The notes beneath the pieces are model-generated. The model was not told the origin of the DNA and did not search any database. It was given only the letters and a program-made list of their open reading frames with translations. From assembly GCF_006094395.1 (NCBI RefSeq), contig NZ_CP035291.1:1674001-1738000 (forward strand): a DNA stretch of 64,000 nucleotides, written 5' to 3'. How positions within the stretch are numbered: the stretch's first letter is position 1; each line of letters opens with the position of its first letter. Positions 24,129 through 34,648 of the stretch are shown piece after piece. A program made the position numbers and the translations under genes. This DNA is from Staphylococcus haemolyticus. GTDB lineage: Bacteria; Bacillota; Bacilli; Staphylococcales; Staphylococcaceae.

Positions 24129-25457
24129 TTAATTATTTGAATCTGATTGTTCGTTAATTTTATTTAAAGCGCTTTGTAACTCATCTTTTGCATCAGTTTC
24201 TTGTTGTGATTTTTGACGAACATTTTGATCGGATTTTGAATCTCCGCTACTGTTTTCATTATACGGTATAAATGATGCACCTACAGATAAATCTATATAA
24301 CCTTGGGTTTTCAAGTTGCCAGAGTCGTCTTTTGATAAAGATTGTGACATTTGAGGATAATATTTAATTTTATTAGCAATCGTTTTTATGTTGCCAACTA
24401 CTTGCATATCATCTTGCATATATAAAAGAATTCGATTAGGGCTATTTTGCTTAGGTGCGTACTTAATTTCTGAAATCATATCTCTAATTTCTGGAGACAT
24501 CTTAGATAAAGATTTAATCATATTGCTTTTTTCTTCACCTTTAAATCCTTCTAAAATAGGTCCACTTCCGGCAATATTACCATCAAAGTTTTTCAATTCT
24601 TGATTTCCTTCTATAATTGGCACATATTTATTCTTTTCTTTAACAACACCTACAACTTGATTTTCAGTTATTTGCACTTTTAACGTATTCGGTAATTGCT
24701 TTTTAATTTTTACGTCTTTTATTAAATCATTCTTCTTCAGATTTTGAATACCTTTACGTTTACTATACGTATACATTCTTGAATTATCTTTTACATCCAA
24801 AGCTTTTTCAACTTGACTGTTACTCACATTGTTATTTCCACTAATTTTAATATTAGAAATTCTACTTAGTGGTGTAAACATGTAGAGTAAAAATAAAATT
24901 ATTAATAATACTAAAAATGTAATGATAACGTACTGAATTCTTTTTTGACGCTTCCTTCGCTGAATTCTTAATTGTTCTTTTCTCTCTTGTGGTGATAAAT
25001 GATCAAATTGTGTACTCTTGGCATGTTTTTTTCTTTTACGATTGTCATTGAACTCTTTAACTCTATCTTTAATAGATAGCTTATATGTGTTTTCACTAGA
25101 ATTAGTGGAGAGTCTGTGACTATCATTCGTTTTGGTACTTTCAACGTTTTGAGCATTTTCATCTGATGTTTCATTAGATTGTTCAATTGCTTCATTTTGT
25201 TCCAATTGTTCGGATTCATTGGATTGATTATTAAAGTTATCTTCATCTATTGATTGATTTTGATCTTGTTGTTTAGAAGTCTCATTAGGCTTATTAATTT
25301 TATACAATTGAGCGTCATCTGTGGAAATTTTATTCTTATCCTTATGATTAGCATCATGATTTGAAAGGTGTTCTTCATTGTTTAATTCTCGATTTCTTTT
25401 TTCAATAAGACTTTGAATCGAGCTCACCTTATTATCTTTACGTCGTTTATCTTTCAC
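24129..25457 (-). CDS. divIB: Cell division protein DivIB/FtsQ
   Basis: The 442 residues comprise a long charged cytoplasmic part (1-170) rich in Asn, Gln and Lys, a single transmembrane segment (VIITFLVLLIILFLLYMF), a POTRA domain starting ISNIKISGNNNVSNSQVEKAL, and a beta domain. DivIB works with FtsL and DivIC to regulate septal peptidoglycan synthesis. The C-terminal tail is low in complexity. It lies between murD and ftsA, as in other staphylococci. Confidence 0.95.
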   Translation of the reverse strand: MKDKRRKDNKVSSIQSLIEKRNRELNNEEHLSNHDANHKDKNKISTDDAQLYKINKPNETSKQQDQNQSIDEDNFNNQSNESEQLEQNEAIEQSNETSDENAQNVESTKTNDSHRLSTNSSENTYKLSIKDRVKEFNDNRKRKKHAKSTQFDHLSPQERKEQLRIQRRKRQKRIQYVIITFLVLLIILFLLYMFTPLSRISNIKISGNNNVSNSQVEKALDVKDNSRMYTYSKRKGIQNLKKNDLIKDVKIKKQLPNTLKVQITENQVVGVVKEKNKYVPIIEGNQELKNFDGNIAGSGPILEGFKGEEKSNMIKSLSKMSPEIRDMISEIKYAPKQNSPNRILLYMQDDMQVVGNIKTIANKIKYYPQMSQSLSKDDSGNLKTQGYIDLSVGASFIPYNENSSGDSKSDQNVRQKSQQETDAKDELQSALNKINEQSDSNN

Positions 25458-25472
25458 TTGATTTCACAACCT

Positions 25473-26822
25473 TTAATAAGATGGTAAGTGGGCACGGAAA
25501 CTTTCTATAAATCTTTCTCCACGTTCTTCAAATGTTTTATATTGATCCCAACTTGCACATGCAGGTGATAGTAAGACAACGTCATTCGGTTCGACTACAT
25601 CTTGTACCTTTTTAACAGCGTCTTCAATATCTGTAGCTTTCACCACTAACTTACCTTGACTATTGCCAAGCTTAGCAAATTTTTCTTGAGTTTGACCAAA
25701 AACAACCATGACACGTACATTCTTCATATAAGGTATTAATTCATCGAAATCATTACCACGATCTAAACCACCACATAACCAAACGATTGGTTGCTTGAAT
25801 GAATTTAATGCAAATTGTGTAGCAAGTGTGTTTGTAGCTTTAGAATCATTGTAATACTTGTTAGTGCGATTTGTACCTATATATTGTAATCTGTGATCTA
25901 TACCAGAGAATGTCGTTAAACTATCTATAATTGCTTTTATTGGAACACCAGCTAAGATTGAAGCTAACACTGCAGCTAGAATATTTTCTAAATTATGTTC
26001 CCCAGGTAATACTAAATCATCTATATTAATGATTCTTATTCCTTGGTAAACAATAAACCCATCTTTAATATAAATACCGTCTACTTCTTGTTGAGTAGAG
26101 AAATACAATGTTTTAGCTTTCAAATTTTCAGACTCAATTAAATGTCTTTGATGATAATTACATATTAGGTAATCATTTTCTGTTTGATTTTTGTAAATCT
26201 GTTTCTTTGCATTTTGGTAGTTTTCAAGCGTTTCGTGATAATCTAGATGAGCAGAATATATATTTGTGATAATCGCAATATGCGGACGATATTGCTCTAC
26301 ACCTAGTAATTGGAATGAAGATAATTCAGTTATTAGATATTCATTAGGTGATGTTTCTTGTGCTACTTTAGATGCTACATAACCTATATTTCCAGAGAGT
26401 CTACCAGTCAATCTACTTTTCTTAAACATATCGCCAATTAAAGAACTCGTAGTTGTTTTACCATTAGTTCCAGTTATAGCTATAATCGGTGCTTCTGATA
26501 TTAAATAACTTAATTCTACTTCAGTTAATATTTTTAAATGTCGCTGATATGCTTCTTGAATTATAGAAACTGTATAAGGAATACCAGGATTTTTTACTAT
26601 AATTGGCTCATTATCTAATAATGATAAAGGATGTCCACCATCAACTATTTTAACTCCTAACGCCTCTAAATCCTTGGCATGAGGATCTTGTGACAAGTCT
26701 TTACCATCATTTACAGTCACATTGGCACCTAATTTGATTAATAACTTAGCTGCTTCATATCCGCTTTTGGCTAGTCCTACTACAAGAACATCTTTATTTT
26801 CTAATCCTGTATAATTGAGCAT
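25473..26822 (-). CDS. murD: UDP-N-acetylmuramoylalanine--D-glutamate ligase
   Basis: Adds D-glutamate to UDP-MurNAc-L-alanine in the cytosol. The 449-residue protein has the Rossmann-like N-domain ([15 protein letters not shown]), the ATP P-loop [13 protein letters not shown] near residue 115, and the C-terminal ligase domain with [11 protein letters not shown] and [12 protein letters not shown]. It begins one base after mraY ends, so translation is probably coupled. Confidence 0.98.
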   Translation of the reverse strand: MLNYTGLENKDVLVVGLAKSGYEAAKLLIKLGANVTVNDGKDLSQDPHAKDLEALGVKIVDGGHPLSLLDNEPIIVKNPGIPYTVSIIQEAYQRHLKILTEVELSYLISEAPIIAITGTNGKTTTSSLIGDMFKKSRLTGRLSGNIGYVASKVAQETSPNEYLITELSSFQLLGVEQYRPHIAIITNIYSAHLDYHETLENYQNAKKQIYKNQTENDYLICNYHQRHLIESENLKAKTLYFSTQQEVDGIYIKDGFIVYQGIRIINIDDLVLPGEHNLENILAAVLASILAGVPIKAIIDSLTTFSGIDHRLQYIGTNRTNKYYNDSKATNTLATQFALNSFKQPIVWLCGGLDRGNDFDELIPYMKNVRVMVVFGQTQEKFAKLGNSQGKLVVKATDIEDAVKKVQDVVEPNDVVLLSPACASWDQYKTFEERGERFIESFRAHLPSY

Positions 26823-26823
26823 G

Positions 26824-27789
26824 CTAATGCACTCCTATCCATAATCCGATTAATCCTGAAATTAAACCTGCTGTCCAGAACACTGTCACTACTTTCCATT
26901 CTCCCCAACCACTTAATTCAAAGTGATGATGAATCGGGCTCATCTTAAAGATACGTTTTTTTGTAAGTTTATATGAAGCAACTTGCAACATAACTGAAGC
27001 TGTTTCAATTACAAATACCAGCCCAATTAGTAACAATGATAATTCTTGATTTAGCATAATTGAAATTGTTGCGAAAATTCCACCTAAAGCTAAACTACCA
27101 GTGTCTCCCATAAATACCTTTGCGGGATTAAGGTTATACGGTAGAAATCCTAATAATGCAAAAATCATTATAATACAAAATGCTCCAATTGCTGGTGAAT
27201 CTAAAACAAAGCTCATAATGGCGTACATTGTAAAACCAATGATTGATAATCCTGTTGCTAAGCCATCTAAACCATCTGTTAAATTCACAGCATTTGAGAA
27301 TCCAACTTGCCAAAAAACAATAAAAATCACATATGCAAAAGATAATGGAATACTAATATTTGTAAAAGGTATGTTTAGATTAGTTGAAAATTCTACAAGA
27401 TGGAAAACATCACTTAGTAAAAAGAATACAACTGCAATTGCAATTTGTGCTAGAAATTTCTGCTTACTTGTTAAACCTTGGTTATTTTTCTTAACGACGA
27501 TGATGTAATCATCAATAAAACCTATTAAACCAAAACCAATTGTTACAAATAATAATAAAATGATTGGATTTGAATTATCTACAAAGAAAATTGCAATAAT
27601 TGAGGTAATGATAATACTAATTAGAAAAGTCAAACCACCCATTGTTGGTGTGCCTGTTTTTTTCATATGGCTTTGTGGACCTTCTTCACGAATGCTTTGT
27701 CCAAATTTCATTCGCTTCAGCGTTGGAATTAAAATAGGTACTAAGATAAAAGTAATTAATAGTGCGATAACCGCAAGTATAAAAAGCAT
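26824..27789 (-). CDS. mraY: Phospho-N-acetylmuramoyl-pentapeptide transferase
   Basis: Integral membrane enzyme that transfers phospho-MurNAc-pentapeptide to undecaprenyl phosphate, forming lipid I. The 321 residues are mostly hydrophobic, about ten segments, with the conserved FIDDYIIV and [12 protein letters not shown] motifs that hold Mg2+-binding aspartates, and the [10 protein letters not shown] loop. The ATG follows AAGGAGA. Upstream, 27790-28081 has no gene. Confidence 0.97.
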   Translation of the reverse strand: MLFILAVIALLITFILVPILIPTLKRMKFGQSIREEGPQSHMKKTGTPTMGGLTFLISIIITSIIAIFFVDNSNPIILLLFVTIGFGLIGFIDDYIIVVKKNNQGLTSKQKFLAQIAIAVVFFLLSDVFHLVEFSTNLNIPFTNISIPLSFAYVIFIVFWQVGFSNAVNLTDGLDGLATGLSIIGFTMYAIMSFVLDSPAIGAFCIIMIFALLGFLPYNLNPAKVFMGDTGSLALGGIFATISIMLNQELSLLLIGLVFVIETASVMLQVASYKLTKKRIFKMSPIHHHFELSGWGEWKVVTVFWTAGLISGLIGLWIGVH

Positions 27790-27840
27790 AATTGTCTCCT
27801 TTATATATTTAATTTTTAGTTTTGTCTTCTGAGTTTATTA

Positions 27841-27869
27841 ATTGATAATATCTCGTTCATTTTATCAAT
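27841..27869 (-). repeat. Inverted repeat upstream of mraY
   Basis: Eight-base arms ATTGATAA and TTATCAAT separated by 13 nt, about 50-80 bp before the mraY start, in an otherwise featureless 292-bp gap after pbp1. It could be an operator or part of a promoter; AT richness makes chance occurrence plausible. Confidence 0.3.
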
Positions 27870-28081
27870 ATTTTAAAGTAAATTCATTTAAAATTTGTAT
27901 GAGATCGAATGACGCCTTTTGAAGTAACACGAGCTAAAAAGAGAATGATATAACTACCCACTCACTTCTATTTGCTACTAAAGTTCTATTTTGTAACCTA
28001 TGCTCACTGTGCTTGTCACAACTTTTAGACGTTCATTCAATTCTCATAACTTATCATCTACTTTTTTAAGTCAAATCATAA

Positions 28082-30400
28082 TTACTCGTTAGAATCTTGA
28101 CTATTGTTTGTCTGTTGTTCTTGTTCAGAAGAGCTAGAAGTATCATTCTTATTGTCTTTTTCCTTATCGTCTGAAGAAGAACTAGCTTTATCTTTATTAG
28201 AAGAGTCATTTGATGCTGTCTCATTGTCATTCGTATTCGTCGATGTATCGTCAGGATCTTCTGGAGATAATTCAATTTCAACCTTACTATTGTCTTTTAA
28301 TGTGGTTCCATTGTTAACCGATTGTTTTGTTACATAGCCACTACCTTTAGTTGTAACGTTAATGCCAGTTAATTCTTGGAAGGCAAGTACATCATCTTTT
28401 GTCCAACCTTTCATATTTGGCATTGTAATATCACCATCAGTTAATAAGAGCACCTTACTATTAGGCAATAATTTTTTATTTGCTTTAATGGATTGAGATT
28501 TGACGTTATCTCCATTACCAATAACTGTTGCTTGTAAATCTTCAGATTTCAAACTTTCCTTTGCTTTATCAGTAGATTGTCCAGTTACATTTGGTACTTT
28601 TGAATATTGTGCAGATTTTGTTTCATCTTTTTTAGAACCTACATTTAAATATTTAAGTGTATTTTCCATAATTGGTTTAAAAGCCTTACTTACACCCATT
28701 TCATAAGCTTCTTGATCATTCTTTTGAGCTAAGCTCATACCGGCATAAACAATAACTTTGGGATTTTTCTTAGGCGCATCACCAATGAAACTTACAAAGT
28801 ATGGATTTTCACCCTTAACATATCCGCCGCTCTTTTCATCCGCCACTTGGGCAGTACCTGTCTTACCTTCAATATCATAACCATCTACTCTATAATTCAT
28901 CGCATGACTCTTCTTACTATTAACTACTTTATCTAATTCTGTTTCCACTTTACTTGCGGTAGAAGCAGTAATTGGTTTGCCAGCAATTTCTTTTTCGCCT
29001 TGATAGAACGTCTTTTTGGAAATTGGATTTTTAATACTATCCACAAACCACGGTTTAAGCATATTCCCTTTATTAAAAAAGGCAGATTGTGCCTGAATCA
29101 TTTGTACCGGCGTAACAGTTGTAGATTGCCCGAATGCTGACGTTTTTTGTTGCAATTCATTCGACCAAGCGATATTACCTTCTGCTTCGCCATCAAATAG
29201 ACCACCAGTTGGTTTACTAAAGCCAAATCTTTCGTACCATGATTTCATTTTGTCAGCACCTACTAAGTCTTGTAAGTGCATCATCAGTGTATTTGAAGAA
29301 TAAGTAAAGCCTAATGACATTGGAATTTCGCCCCAACCAGTTTTATTCCAGTCGGAAATTCTAGAACCCATGATATCACGATGTCCAGACTCATATTTTT
29401 TCTTAGGATTAAACTTACCTTCCTGTATAGCTGCCGCTAAACCAAATGATTTAAAAGTAGAACCTGGTTCATACGTATTTTGATATAAATCATTCGCCCA
29501 TTTTTTCCCGAAATCTTCACCTGTCTCAGGATTAAACGTAGGACGTTGACTGAATGCTAAGATTTCACCTGTTTTAGCATCCATGACAACAGCAAATAAA
29601 TCTTTTGGTTGATACCTCTTAACCATATCATCCAATGCTTCCTCAACGAATACTTGAATATTTGAATCAATTGTTAAATGAACATCATCACCACGTTTAG
29701 GTGATTTTTCATTTTTAGTATTTGGAGCAATATATCCCCAAATATCTTGTATATAAGATAATGCACCTTTAGTTCCACTTAAATAACTATCAAAGATTTT
29801 TTCAACACCAAGTGCACCTTTTAATTCGCCTGTATCTGGATTTTTTTGTGCCATTCCTATTAAGTGAGACGCAAAATTACCATTTGGATAAAAGCGTTCA
29901 GTTTCTGGATATAATGTAATACCTGGTAAGTCCATTTTTTCCAGTTTTTGTTTATCTTGATAAGTTAAATTAGTTCCTTTTTGACCAAATTCCACTTGGA
30001 AAGCTTTTTTCTGATTAAGTTGTTTTTCAATTTCTTCCGGTTTCATGTCTATAATTTTAGAAAGTTCTTTAGCTGTCTTCTTTTTATCCTCTACATAGCG
30101 AGGTTTGTCTCCACTTTTACCTGCGCTTTTATCGACTACCGCTACAACTTTATATCTTTCGACATCTTCGGCAAGAATTTTACCGTTTCTATCATAAATC
30201 TTGCCTCGTTCAGCTTGTTCATTGTTTTGAACTAAATATTTTTCATTCGCTCGCATTACTAAATCTTGTCCATCAGAATGCCCTGTGATCATAATATATG
30301 AATATCTTAAAACCAATATAAAAAAGAGCAGTCCGAATATACCAACAAGGAGGACTGCTCCTAATTTATTTTTTCTAATTTTAATTTTTCGCTTCGCCAT
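28082..30400 (-). CDS. pbp1: Penicillin-binding protein 1, division-specific transpeptidase
   Basis: Class B PBP essential for septation in staphylococci. The 772 residues show an N-terminal transmembrane helix (about 14-33), a PBP dimerisation domain, and the transpeptidase domain with active-site STFK in EPGSTFKSFG, SSN in YSSNTLMMH and KTGTAQVAD. Two C-terminal PASTA repeats (about 590-710) are followed by a very acidic Ser/Asp/Asn tail. The first 20 bp overlap the end of ftsL. It is an FtsI/PBP2B homologue, working with FtsW. Confidence 0.97.
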   Translation of the reverse strand: MAKRKIKIRKNKLGAVLLVGIFGLLFFILVLRYSYIMITGHSDGQDLVMRANEKYLVQNNEQAERGKIYDRNGKILAEDVERYKVVAVVDKSAGKSGDKPRYVEDKKKTAKELSKIIDMKPEEIEKQLNQKKAFQVEFGQKGTNLTYQDKQKLEKMDLPGITLYPETERFYPNGNFASHLIGMAQKNPDTGELKGALGVEKIFDSYLSGTKGALSYIQDIWGYIAPNTKNEKSPKRGDDVHLTIDSNIQVFVEEALDDMVKRYQPKDLFAVVMDAKTGEILAFSQRPTFNPETGEDFGKKWANDLYQNTYEPGSTFKSFGLAAAIQEGKFNPKKKYESGHRDIMGSRISDWNKTGWGEIPMSLGFTYSSNTLMMHLQDLVGADKMKSWYERFGFSKPTGGLFDGEAEGNIAWSNELQQKTSAFGQSTTVTPVQMIQAQSAFFNKGNMLKPWFVDSIKNPISKKTFYQGEKEIAGKPITASTASKVETELDKVVNSKKSHAMNYRVDGYDIEGKTGTAQVADEKSGGYVKGENPYFVSFIGDAPKKNPKVIVYAGMSLAQKNDQEAYEMGVSKAFKPIMENTLKYLNVGSKKDETKSAQYSKVPNVTGQSTDKAKESLKSEDLQATVIGNGDNVKSQSIKANKKLLPNSKVLLLTDGDITMPNMKGWTKDDVLAFQELTGINVTTKGSGYVTKQSVNNGTTLKDNSKVEIELSPEDPDDTSTNTNDNETASNDSSNKDKASSSSDDKEKDNKNDTSSSSEQEQQTNNSQDSNE

Positions 30401-30782
30401 TTGTACGCACTACCTTTACATTGTCGTTATTTAGGCTCATACCTTGTGCTTTAGCCTTGTCGTAAATGCGTTGGTAAGAAGAACTTTTCTTAATTTCAGA
30501 TTGAATTGCGCTATTTTCACTTGATTGTTGTTCAATTTTGGAGTCTAAATCTGCAATCTTTCCATTCGTATCATACGCATCCATTTTTAAAGATAGCATA
30601 TAAATAGCAATAACTGCAATTGCAGTAACAAGTGTTATGTATAAGTATTTCTCAAATCTTGTGAGTTGAACTACAACCTTCTTAGTAACTGTTCTTGTTT
30701 GTGGTTCCGATTGAGGTTGTTGTTTCGGTATACTATTGTGCTGGACGTCTTCATATGGTTCATATATTTCTTCTACAGCCAT
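30381..30782 (-). CDS. ftsL: Cell division protein FtsL
   Basis: Small bitopic protein of the FtsL-DivIB-DivIC complex. Residues after about 45 form one transmembrane helix (YITLVTAIAVIAIYMLSL) followed by an extracellular coiled coil (KIADLDSKIEQQSSENSAIQ). The chosen ATG (MAVEEIYEP) lies 9 nt after AAGGAG and agrees with S. aureus FtsL; a TTG two codons upstream is less likely. It is 133 residues long and overlaps pbp1 by 20 bp. Confidence 0.94.
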   Translation of the reverse strand: MAVEEIYEPYEDVQHNSIPKQQPQSEPQTRTVTKKVVVQLTRFEKYLYITLVTAIAVIAIYMLSLKMDAYDTNGKIADLDSKIEQQSSENSAIQSEIKKSSSYQRIYDKAKAQGMSLNNDNVKVVRTNGEAKN

Positions 30783-30795
30783 CGTCAATTACTCC

Positions 30796-31731
30796 TTATT
30801 TTAAAATTTCTGCAACACGTAATTTTGCACTGCGCGCTCTGTTATTTTCATCCAAATCTGTATCCGTTGCCGTAATTGGTTTACGATTTACTCTTTTGAG
30901 TTTAGGTGTGTAAGCTTCAGGAATAATTGGTAACCCTCTAGGCACATCAGGACCCTTTTCATACTCTTGAAACATTTGTTTGCATAATCTGTCTTCTAAA
31001 GAGTGGAAAGTGATTACTGAAATTCTGCCTCCAACTTTTACAAGCTCGATTGCCTGCTCAATTGAATCTTCGAATGCAGATAATTCGTCATTAACAGCAA
31101 TACGTATAGCTTGAAATACACGTTTTGCAGGATGACCACCTTTTCTTCGAGCTTTAGCAGGAATGCCCTCTTTAATGATGTCAACTAGCTCTAATGTAGT
31201 TTCGATAGGCTGATGTTCACGATGTGCTTCGATTCGTCTCGCTATTTGTTTAGAAAATTTCTCTTCACCATAGCGATAAAAAATCTTAACAAGTGCTTCA
31301 TATGGCCATTGATTGACTACTTCGTATGCGCTAAGTTGCTGCGTTTGATCCATTCTCATATCAAGTTTAGCATCATGATGATAACTAAATCCTCGCTCTG
31401 GAACATCCAATTGTGGACTAGAAACGCCTAAGTCATAATAAATCCCGTCTACCTTTTCAATGTTTAAGTTTTTTAAAATGTCAGTTAATTCTCTAAAATT
31501 ACTATGCACGAACGTGACTTTATGTAGATGATCTTTCAATACCTCTTTAGCATTATCTAATGCTGTAGTGTCTTGATCAATCGCAATTAATCTACCGTCA
31601 TCGTTTAATTGATTTAATAAATAGAGTGCATGACCCGCGCCACCAAGCGTACAGTCTACGTAAATACCATCTTCTTTGATGTCTAAATAATCAATTGTTT
31701 CGTTAAGCATGACGCTAATATGATGAAACAC
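30796..31731 (-). CDS. rsmH: 16S rRNA (cytosine-1402 N4) methyltransferase RsmH/MraW
   Basis: Methylates C1402 in the ribosomal decoding centre. The SAM-binding motif [14 protein letters not shown] is near residue 26 and the family blocks [14 protein letters not shown] and [15 protein letters not shown] are present. The 311 residues are the normal size. It sits between mraZ (14 bp) and ftsL (13 bp) at the head of the dcw transcript. Confidence 0.97.
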   Translation of the reverse strand: MFHHISVMLNETIDYLDIKEDGIYVDCTLGGAGHALYLLNQLNDDGRLIAIDQDTTALDNAKEVLKDHLHKVTFVHSNFRELTDILKNLNIEKVDGIYYDLGVSSPQLDVPERGFSYHHDAKLDMRMDQTQQLSAYEVVNQWPYEALVKIFYRYGEEKFSKQIARRIEAHREHQPIETTLELVDIIKEGIPAKARRKGGHPAKRVFQAIRIAVNDELSAFEDSIEQAIELVKVGGRISVITFHSLEDRLCKQMFQEYEKGPDVPRGLPIIPEAYTPKLKRVNRKPITATDTDLDENNRARSAKLRVAEILK

Positions 31732-31745
31732 GACTTATTCCTCCA

Positions 31746-32177
31746 TTAAAAATCAAAATCTATTAAATCTTCAGCAATATCTTCGAAACTCTCTTCAGAT
31801 TCATCATAAAAATCATTCCAAGTTTCTCTATCCCAAATTTCAATTCGATTTGAAACACCTATTACTGTACATTCTTTAGTTAAACTAGCGTACTTCCTCA
31901 AATTTTGAGGAATGTTAATACGCCCTTGCTTATCCAATTCCACTTCGATGGCACCTGAGAAGAACATACGCATAAACTTACGTGCGTCTTTCTTTGTCAT
32001 AGGTAAGGTTTTCATTTTTTCTTCTATTTGTTGCCACTCTTCAAGTGTGTAACCGAATAAACATTTATCAAGGCCTCGCGTGATAATAAAACGTTCGTTT
32101 AAGTCATATCTAAACTTAGATGGAATTATCATACGTCCTTTAGCATCAAGTTGATGTTCGTATTCTCCCATGAACAT
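31746..32177 (-). CDS. mraZ: Transcriptional regulator MraZ
   Basis: AbrB-like DNA-binding protein that represses its own dcw operon by binding direct repeats upstream. Two MraZ half-domains are visible, each with a DxxGR signature: [13 protein letters not shown] and [13 protein letters not shown]. The start is placed at the ATG of [14 protein letters not shown], giving 143 residues as in S. aureus; the frame extends three codons further without support. A GAGGTGA ribosome site precedes it. Candidate binding repeats are at 32207-32230. Confidence 0.95.
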   Translation of the reverse strand: MFMGEYEHQLDAKGRMIIPSKFRYDLNERFIITRGLDKCLFGYTLEEWQQIEEKMKTLPMTKKDARKFMRMFFSGAIEVELDKQGRINIPQNLRKYASLTKECTVIGVSNRIEIWDRETWNDFYDESEESFEDIAEDLIDFDF

Positions 32178-32206
32178 TATTATCACCTCACCTTATTTAT
32201 AATTTA

Positions 32207-32230
32207 CCACATATCCCCACTATCCTCCAC
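32207..32230 (-). promoter_or_regulatory. Candidate MraZ operator
   Basis: On the minus strand three GTGG elements occur at exactly 10-bp spacing (GTGGAGGATA, GTGGGGATAT, GTGG), ending about 30 bp before the mraZ start. MraZ in several bacteria binds three or four TGGG-like direct repeats with this 10-bp period. No convincing -35/-10 pair was fixed here. Confidence 0.65.
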
Positions 32231-32267
32231 TAATTCTGTAAAATATCTTAAAATTCTTTTTTTTATA

Positions 32268-32303
32268 CAAAAAAACCTATTTTATCATTTCGATAAAATA
32301 GGT
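32268..32303 (-). terminator. Intrinsic terminator after bshC
   Basis: ACCTATTTTATC and GATAAAATAGGT arms form a perfect 12-bp stem with a 5-nt loop, followed by TTTTTT on the minus strand. It separates bshC from the mraZ operon. Confidence 0.93.
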
Positions 32304-32318
32304 CTAAAGCTTGATTTA

Positions 32319-33932
32319 TTAAGGTTTAATAATGATTTGATCAAATGTATATTCAAGTGGTGGGAAAGTGGAGGGACTAAACACATCAATCCCAAAATCA
32401 TTCATAATTTGTAATGGATTCCAGATTCTTTCTTGTAATCCGTGGTGAGGATGTAATACTAAATCCAATTCTCTAAATTGTCTCATACTAATATCATTCT
32501 CACGTTCAATATTTAACAAATAGCGTTTCAGTAAATAATCAAATTGTTTATTATGAATTTCTTCATTTTTAGTTACTAAATTGAAATTATCTTGATTTTC
32601 CTTAACTTCATTTAATAATTGTTGATACACATTTTCATGTTTTGCTTTCAATTCTTCTACTTGTTGTATAAACGTATCGGAAGCTTTTTCACGTACAAAT
32701 TCATTTTTGTCATCATCGATACCATTTTGAATAACTTTTTCAACATTTAGGCTGTATTGTTTAAGTAGTTTTTGTGTTCTTTCCATCATATATGTCATCT
32801 TCATACGTGGAAGAACGATCGGCATTTCTACATTAAGTAATTTGAATACATTATTTAGTTCTGCCCAATATTTAATTTCACTTGAACCACCTATGAATGC
32901 TACTGTATTAAATAACCATTCTTCCATGACTGGTCTCGTAACGACGTTGTTTGAGAAACGCTCCGGTTCTGTCTCTATTAATTCAATTAATTCCTCTTCA
33001 GAGTAAGTAATATCAGATTTACTTAATTTAAAAAGATTATCTTCTTTTGATATTAATTGACGCATACCATCCTCATGAAGGAACAAATGTACATTAGTAT
33101 CTGTCTGTATCATTTGTGTTAATCCCGATGCAATGGTTTGCTCTTGTGTTTGTCTGAATACTTGATTAATTTTAGAATGATTAGTTACTATTTGTTTGAG
33201 TAATGGCTTTTCAAGTTGTCTAAGCTTATCGTTCTGTGCATCGATGAGTAGCACACCGTGTTCTTTAAAGACCGCATGCAATAAAGCCTTAAATATATCA
33301 GTCCAAGTATCAAACTCATTAATTATATCCACGCATAATTTATATAAAGGTTTAGAATGATTAGTTTCTTTTAATTCTTCGAAGAAAAGATTTAATGCAT
33401 TAAGCATAGCTTCCTTATCAGGAGTATATCTTGAAACATTTGTTTCTGGAGGTGTCATTGTATGGTACTTCACTTTCTTTAATTGCGCCTCTTTTGCATT
33501 ATAAACATACGTATGATTCACTTCATCAAAATCATGATCCTCTCCAGCAATCCAAAACACAGGAACAACCGTTTCACCGTATTCTTTAGTTAGTTGACTA
33601 CTTAACGTTACTATCGAAAGAATTTTATGGAAAGTGTATAAAGGTCCCCCAAACAATCCTGCTTGTTGACCTCCAATAACTACTTTAGCTCCTTGTTCAA
33701 GCGCCTCAATATGCTCTAGCTGAGAAGTAGTTAATTTCAAATCGGCCATATAGTCTTTAATGATTTGTGCTAATTGTTTTTCTCTACCATTATTAGGACG
33801 TTTCATCTTAGTCGTGAAACTAGCTGTCTCAACTGGGTTATATTGATAAAATTCTAATAAACTTTTATCACTTTCTTTTAATTTTGAAATAAATGAATCT
33901 TTTTCTTTAAAATGAGTTACTCGACAGTCCAT
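32319..33932 (-). CDS. bshC: Bacillithiol biosynthesis cysteine-adding enzyme
   Basis: BshC adds cysteine to GlcN-malate to complete bacillithiol, the low-molecular-weight thiol of staphylococci. The 537 residues fit the family length, with the Rossmann-type motif [18 protein letters not shown] near residue 85, the [18 protein letters not shown] block and an antiparallel coiled coil in the C-terminal half (about 385-460). The order next to mraZ is conserved in staphylococci and bacilli (yllA). It ends at its own terminator. Confidence 0.95.
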   Translation of the reverse strand: MDCRVTHFKEKDSFISKLKESDKSLLEFYQYNPVETASFTTKMKRPNNGREKQLAQIIKDYMADLKLTTSQLEHIEALEQGAKVVIGGQQAGLFGGPLYTFHKILSIVTLSSQLTKEYGETVVPVFWIAGEDHDFDEVNHTYVYNAKEAQLKKVKYHTMTPPETNVSRYTPDKEAMLNALNLFFEELKETNHSKPLYKLCVDIINEFDTWTDIFKALLHAVFKEHGVLLIDAQNDKLRQLEKPLLKQIVTNHSKINQVFRQTQEQTIASGLTQMIQTDTNVHLFLHEDGMRQLISKEDNLFKLSKSDITYSEEELIELIETEPERFSNNVVTRPVMEEWLFNTVAFIGGSSEIKYWAELNNVFKLLNVEMPIVLPRMKMTYMMERTQKLLKQYSLNVEKVIQNGIDDDKNEFVREKASDTFIQQVEELKAKHENVYQQLLNEVKENQDNFNLVTKNEEIHNKQFDYLLKRYLLNIERENDISMRQFRELDLVLHPHHGLQERIWNPLQIMNDFGIDVFSPSTFPPLEYTFDQIIIKP

Positions 33933-34122
33933 ATCTATACTCCTTCAACATAGCTATTACTCATATAGTATAAAGATTATAGCATTGTATGACAATTTAA
34001 CGGCTTAAAAATTTGTAATTTTTGAAGTGAAATTTACCCTTTCGTCCTGAAAATACAATTGAATGAATTTTACATATTATTTAAGTTATAATATAACAAA
34101 AGAAATAAGGGGGATAACGCAA

Positions 34123-34566
34123 ATGAGTGAAGTAAAACATCTTGAAATTAATTATAAAACAGACGAATTGTTTGAAGCTTTTAGAGAATTCGGTAACAAA
34201 GATTTATACATGGTTGAAGAACTACAAGGCCAAATGATCGATGCCAGTTCTGAATCACCATTCTATGGCATCTTTCACGGTGAAAACCTTGTTGCCCGAA
34301 TGGCTTTACTAAAAAAGGGTGACGTTGAAGAAATTTACTTCCCAGAATTCGATGATTATTTACTACTTTGGAAACTAGAAGTTTTAGATAACTATAAAAA
34401 TAAAGGGTACGGTCAGTCACTTATTGATTATGCAAAATCTTATAATATGCCTATCAAAGCCATTGCACGTCAAAATTCTAAAGAATTTTTAATGAATCAA
34501 GATTTTGAGGATGTACACGCTAAAAATCCTGAAGGTCATGATGTACTCGTATGGGCTCCTAAATAA
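34123..34566 (+). CDS. GNAT family N-acetyltransferase, YlbP type
   Basis: A plus-strand gene divergent from bshC. The start at 34123 (MSEVKHLEINYKT) follows AAGGGGG by 9 nt; the frame extends 20 codons upstream without a ribosome site. The 147 residues carry the acetyl-CoA loop of the GNAT fold, VLDNYKNKGYGQSLIDYAK. In B. subtilis ylbP also neighbours the bshC homologue, which supports the family call. The substrate is unknown. A TATAAT hexamer lies at 34087-34092 with a weak -35. Confidence 0.85.
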   Translation: MSEVKHLEINYKTDELFEAFREFGNKDLYMVEELQGQMIDASSESPFYGIFHGENLVARMALLKKGDVEEIYFPEFDDYLLLWKLEVLDNYKNKGYGQSLIDYAKSYNMPIKAIARQNSKEFLMNQDFEDVHAKNPEGHDVLVWAPK

Positions 34567-34589
34567 TTAAATAGAATATGGAAAAGCTA

Positions 34590-34635
34590 TGGAGTGATAA
34601 AAGTTCTATCAGAATCTTTACCACTCCAACTTTTT
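34590..34635 (+). terminator. Intrinsic terminator after the ylbP-like gene
   Basis: TGGAGTG and CACTCCA arms around an imperfectly paired middle, followed by ACTTTTTG on the plus strand. The reverse strand lacks a clear T-tract, so it mainly serves the acetyltransferase gene. Confidence 0.8.
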
Positions 34636-34648
34636 GCATAAAATGTTT

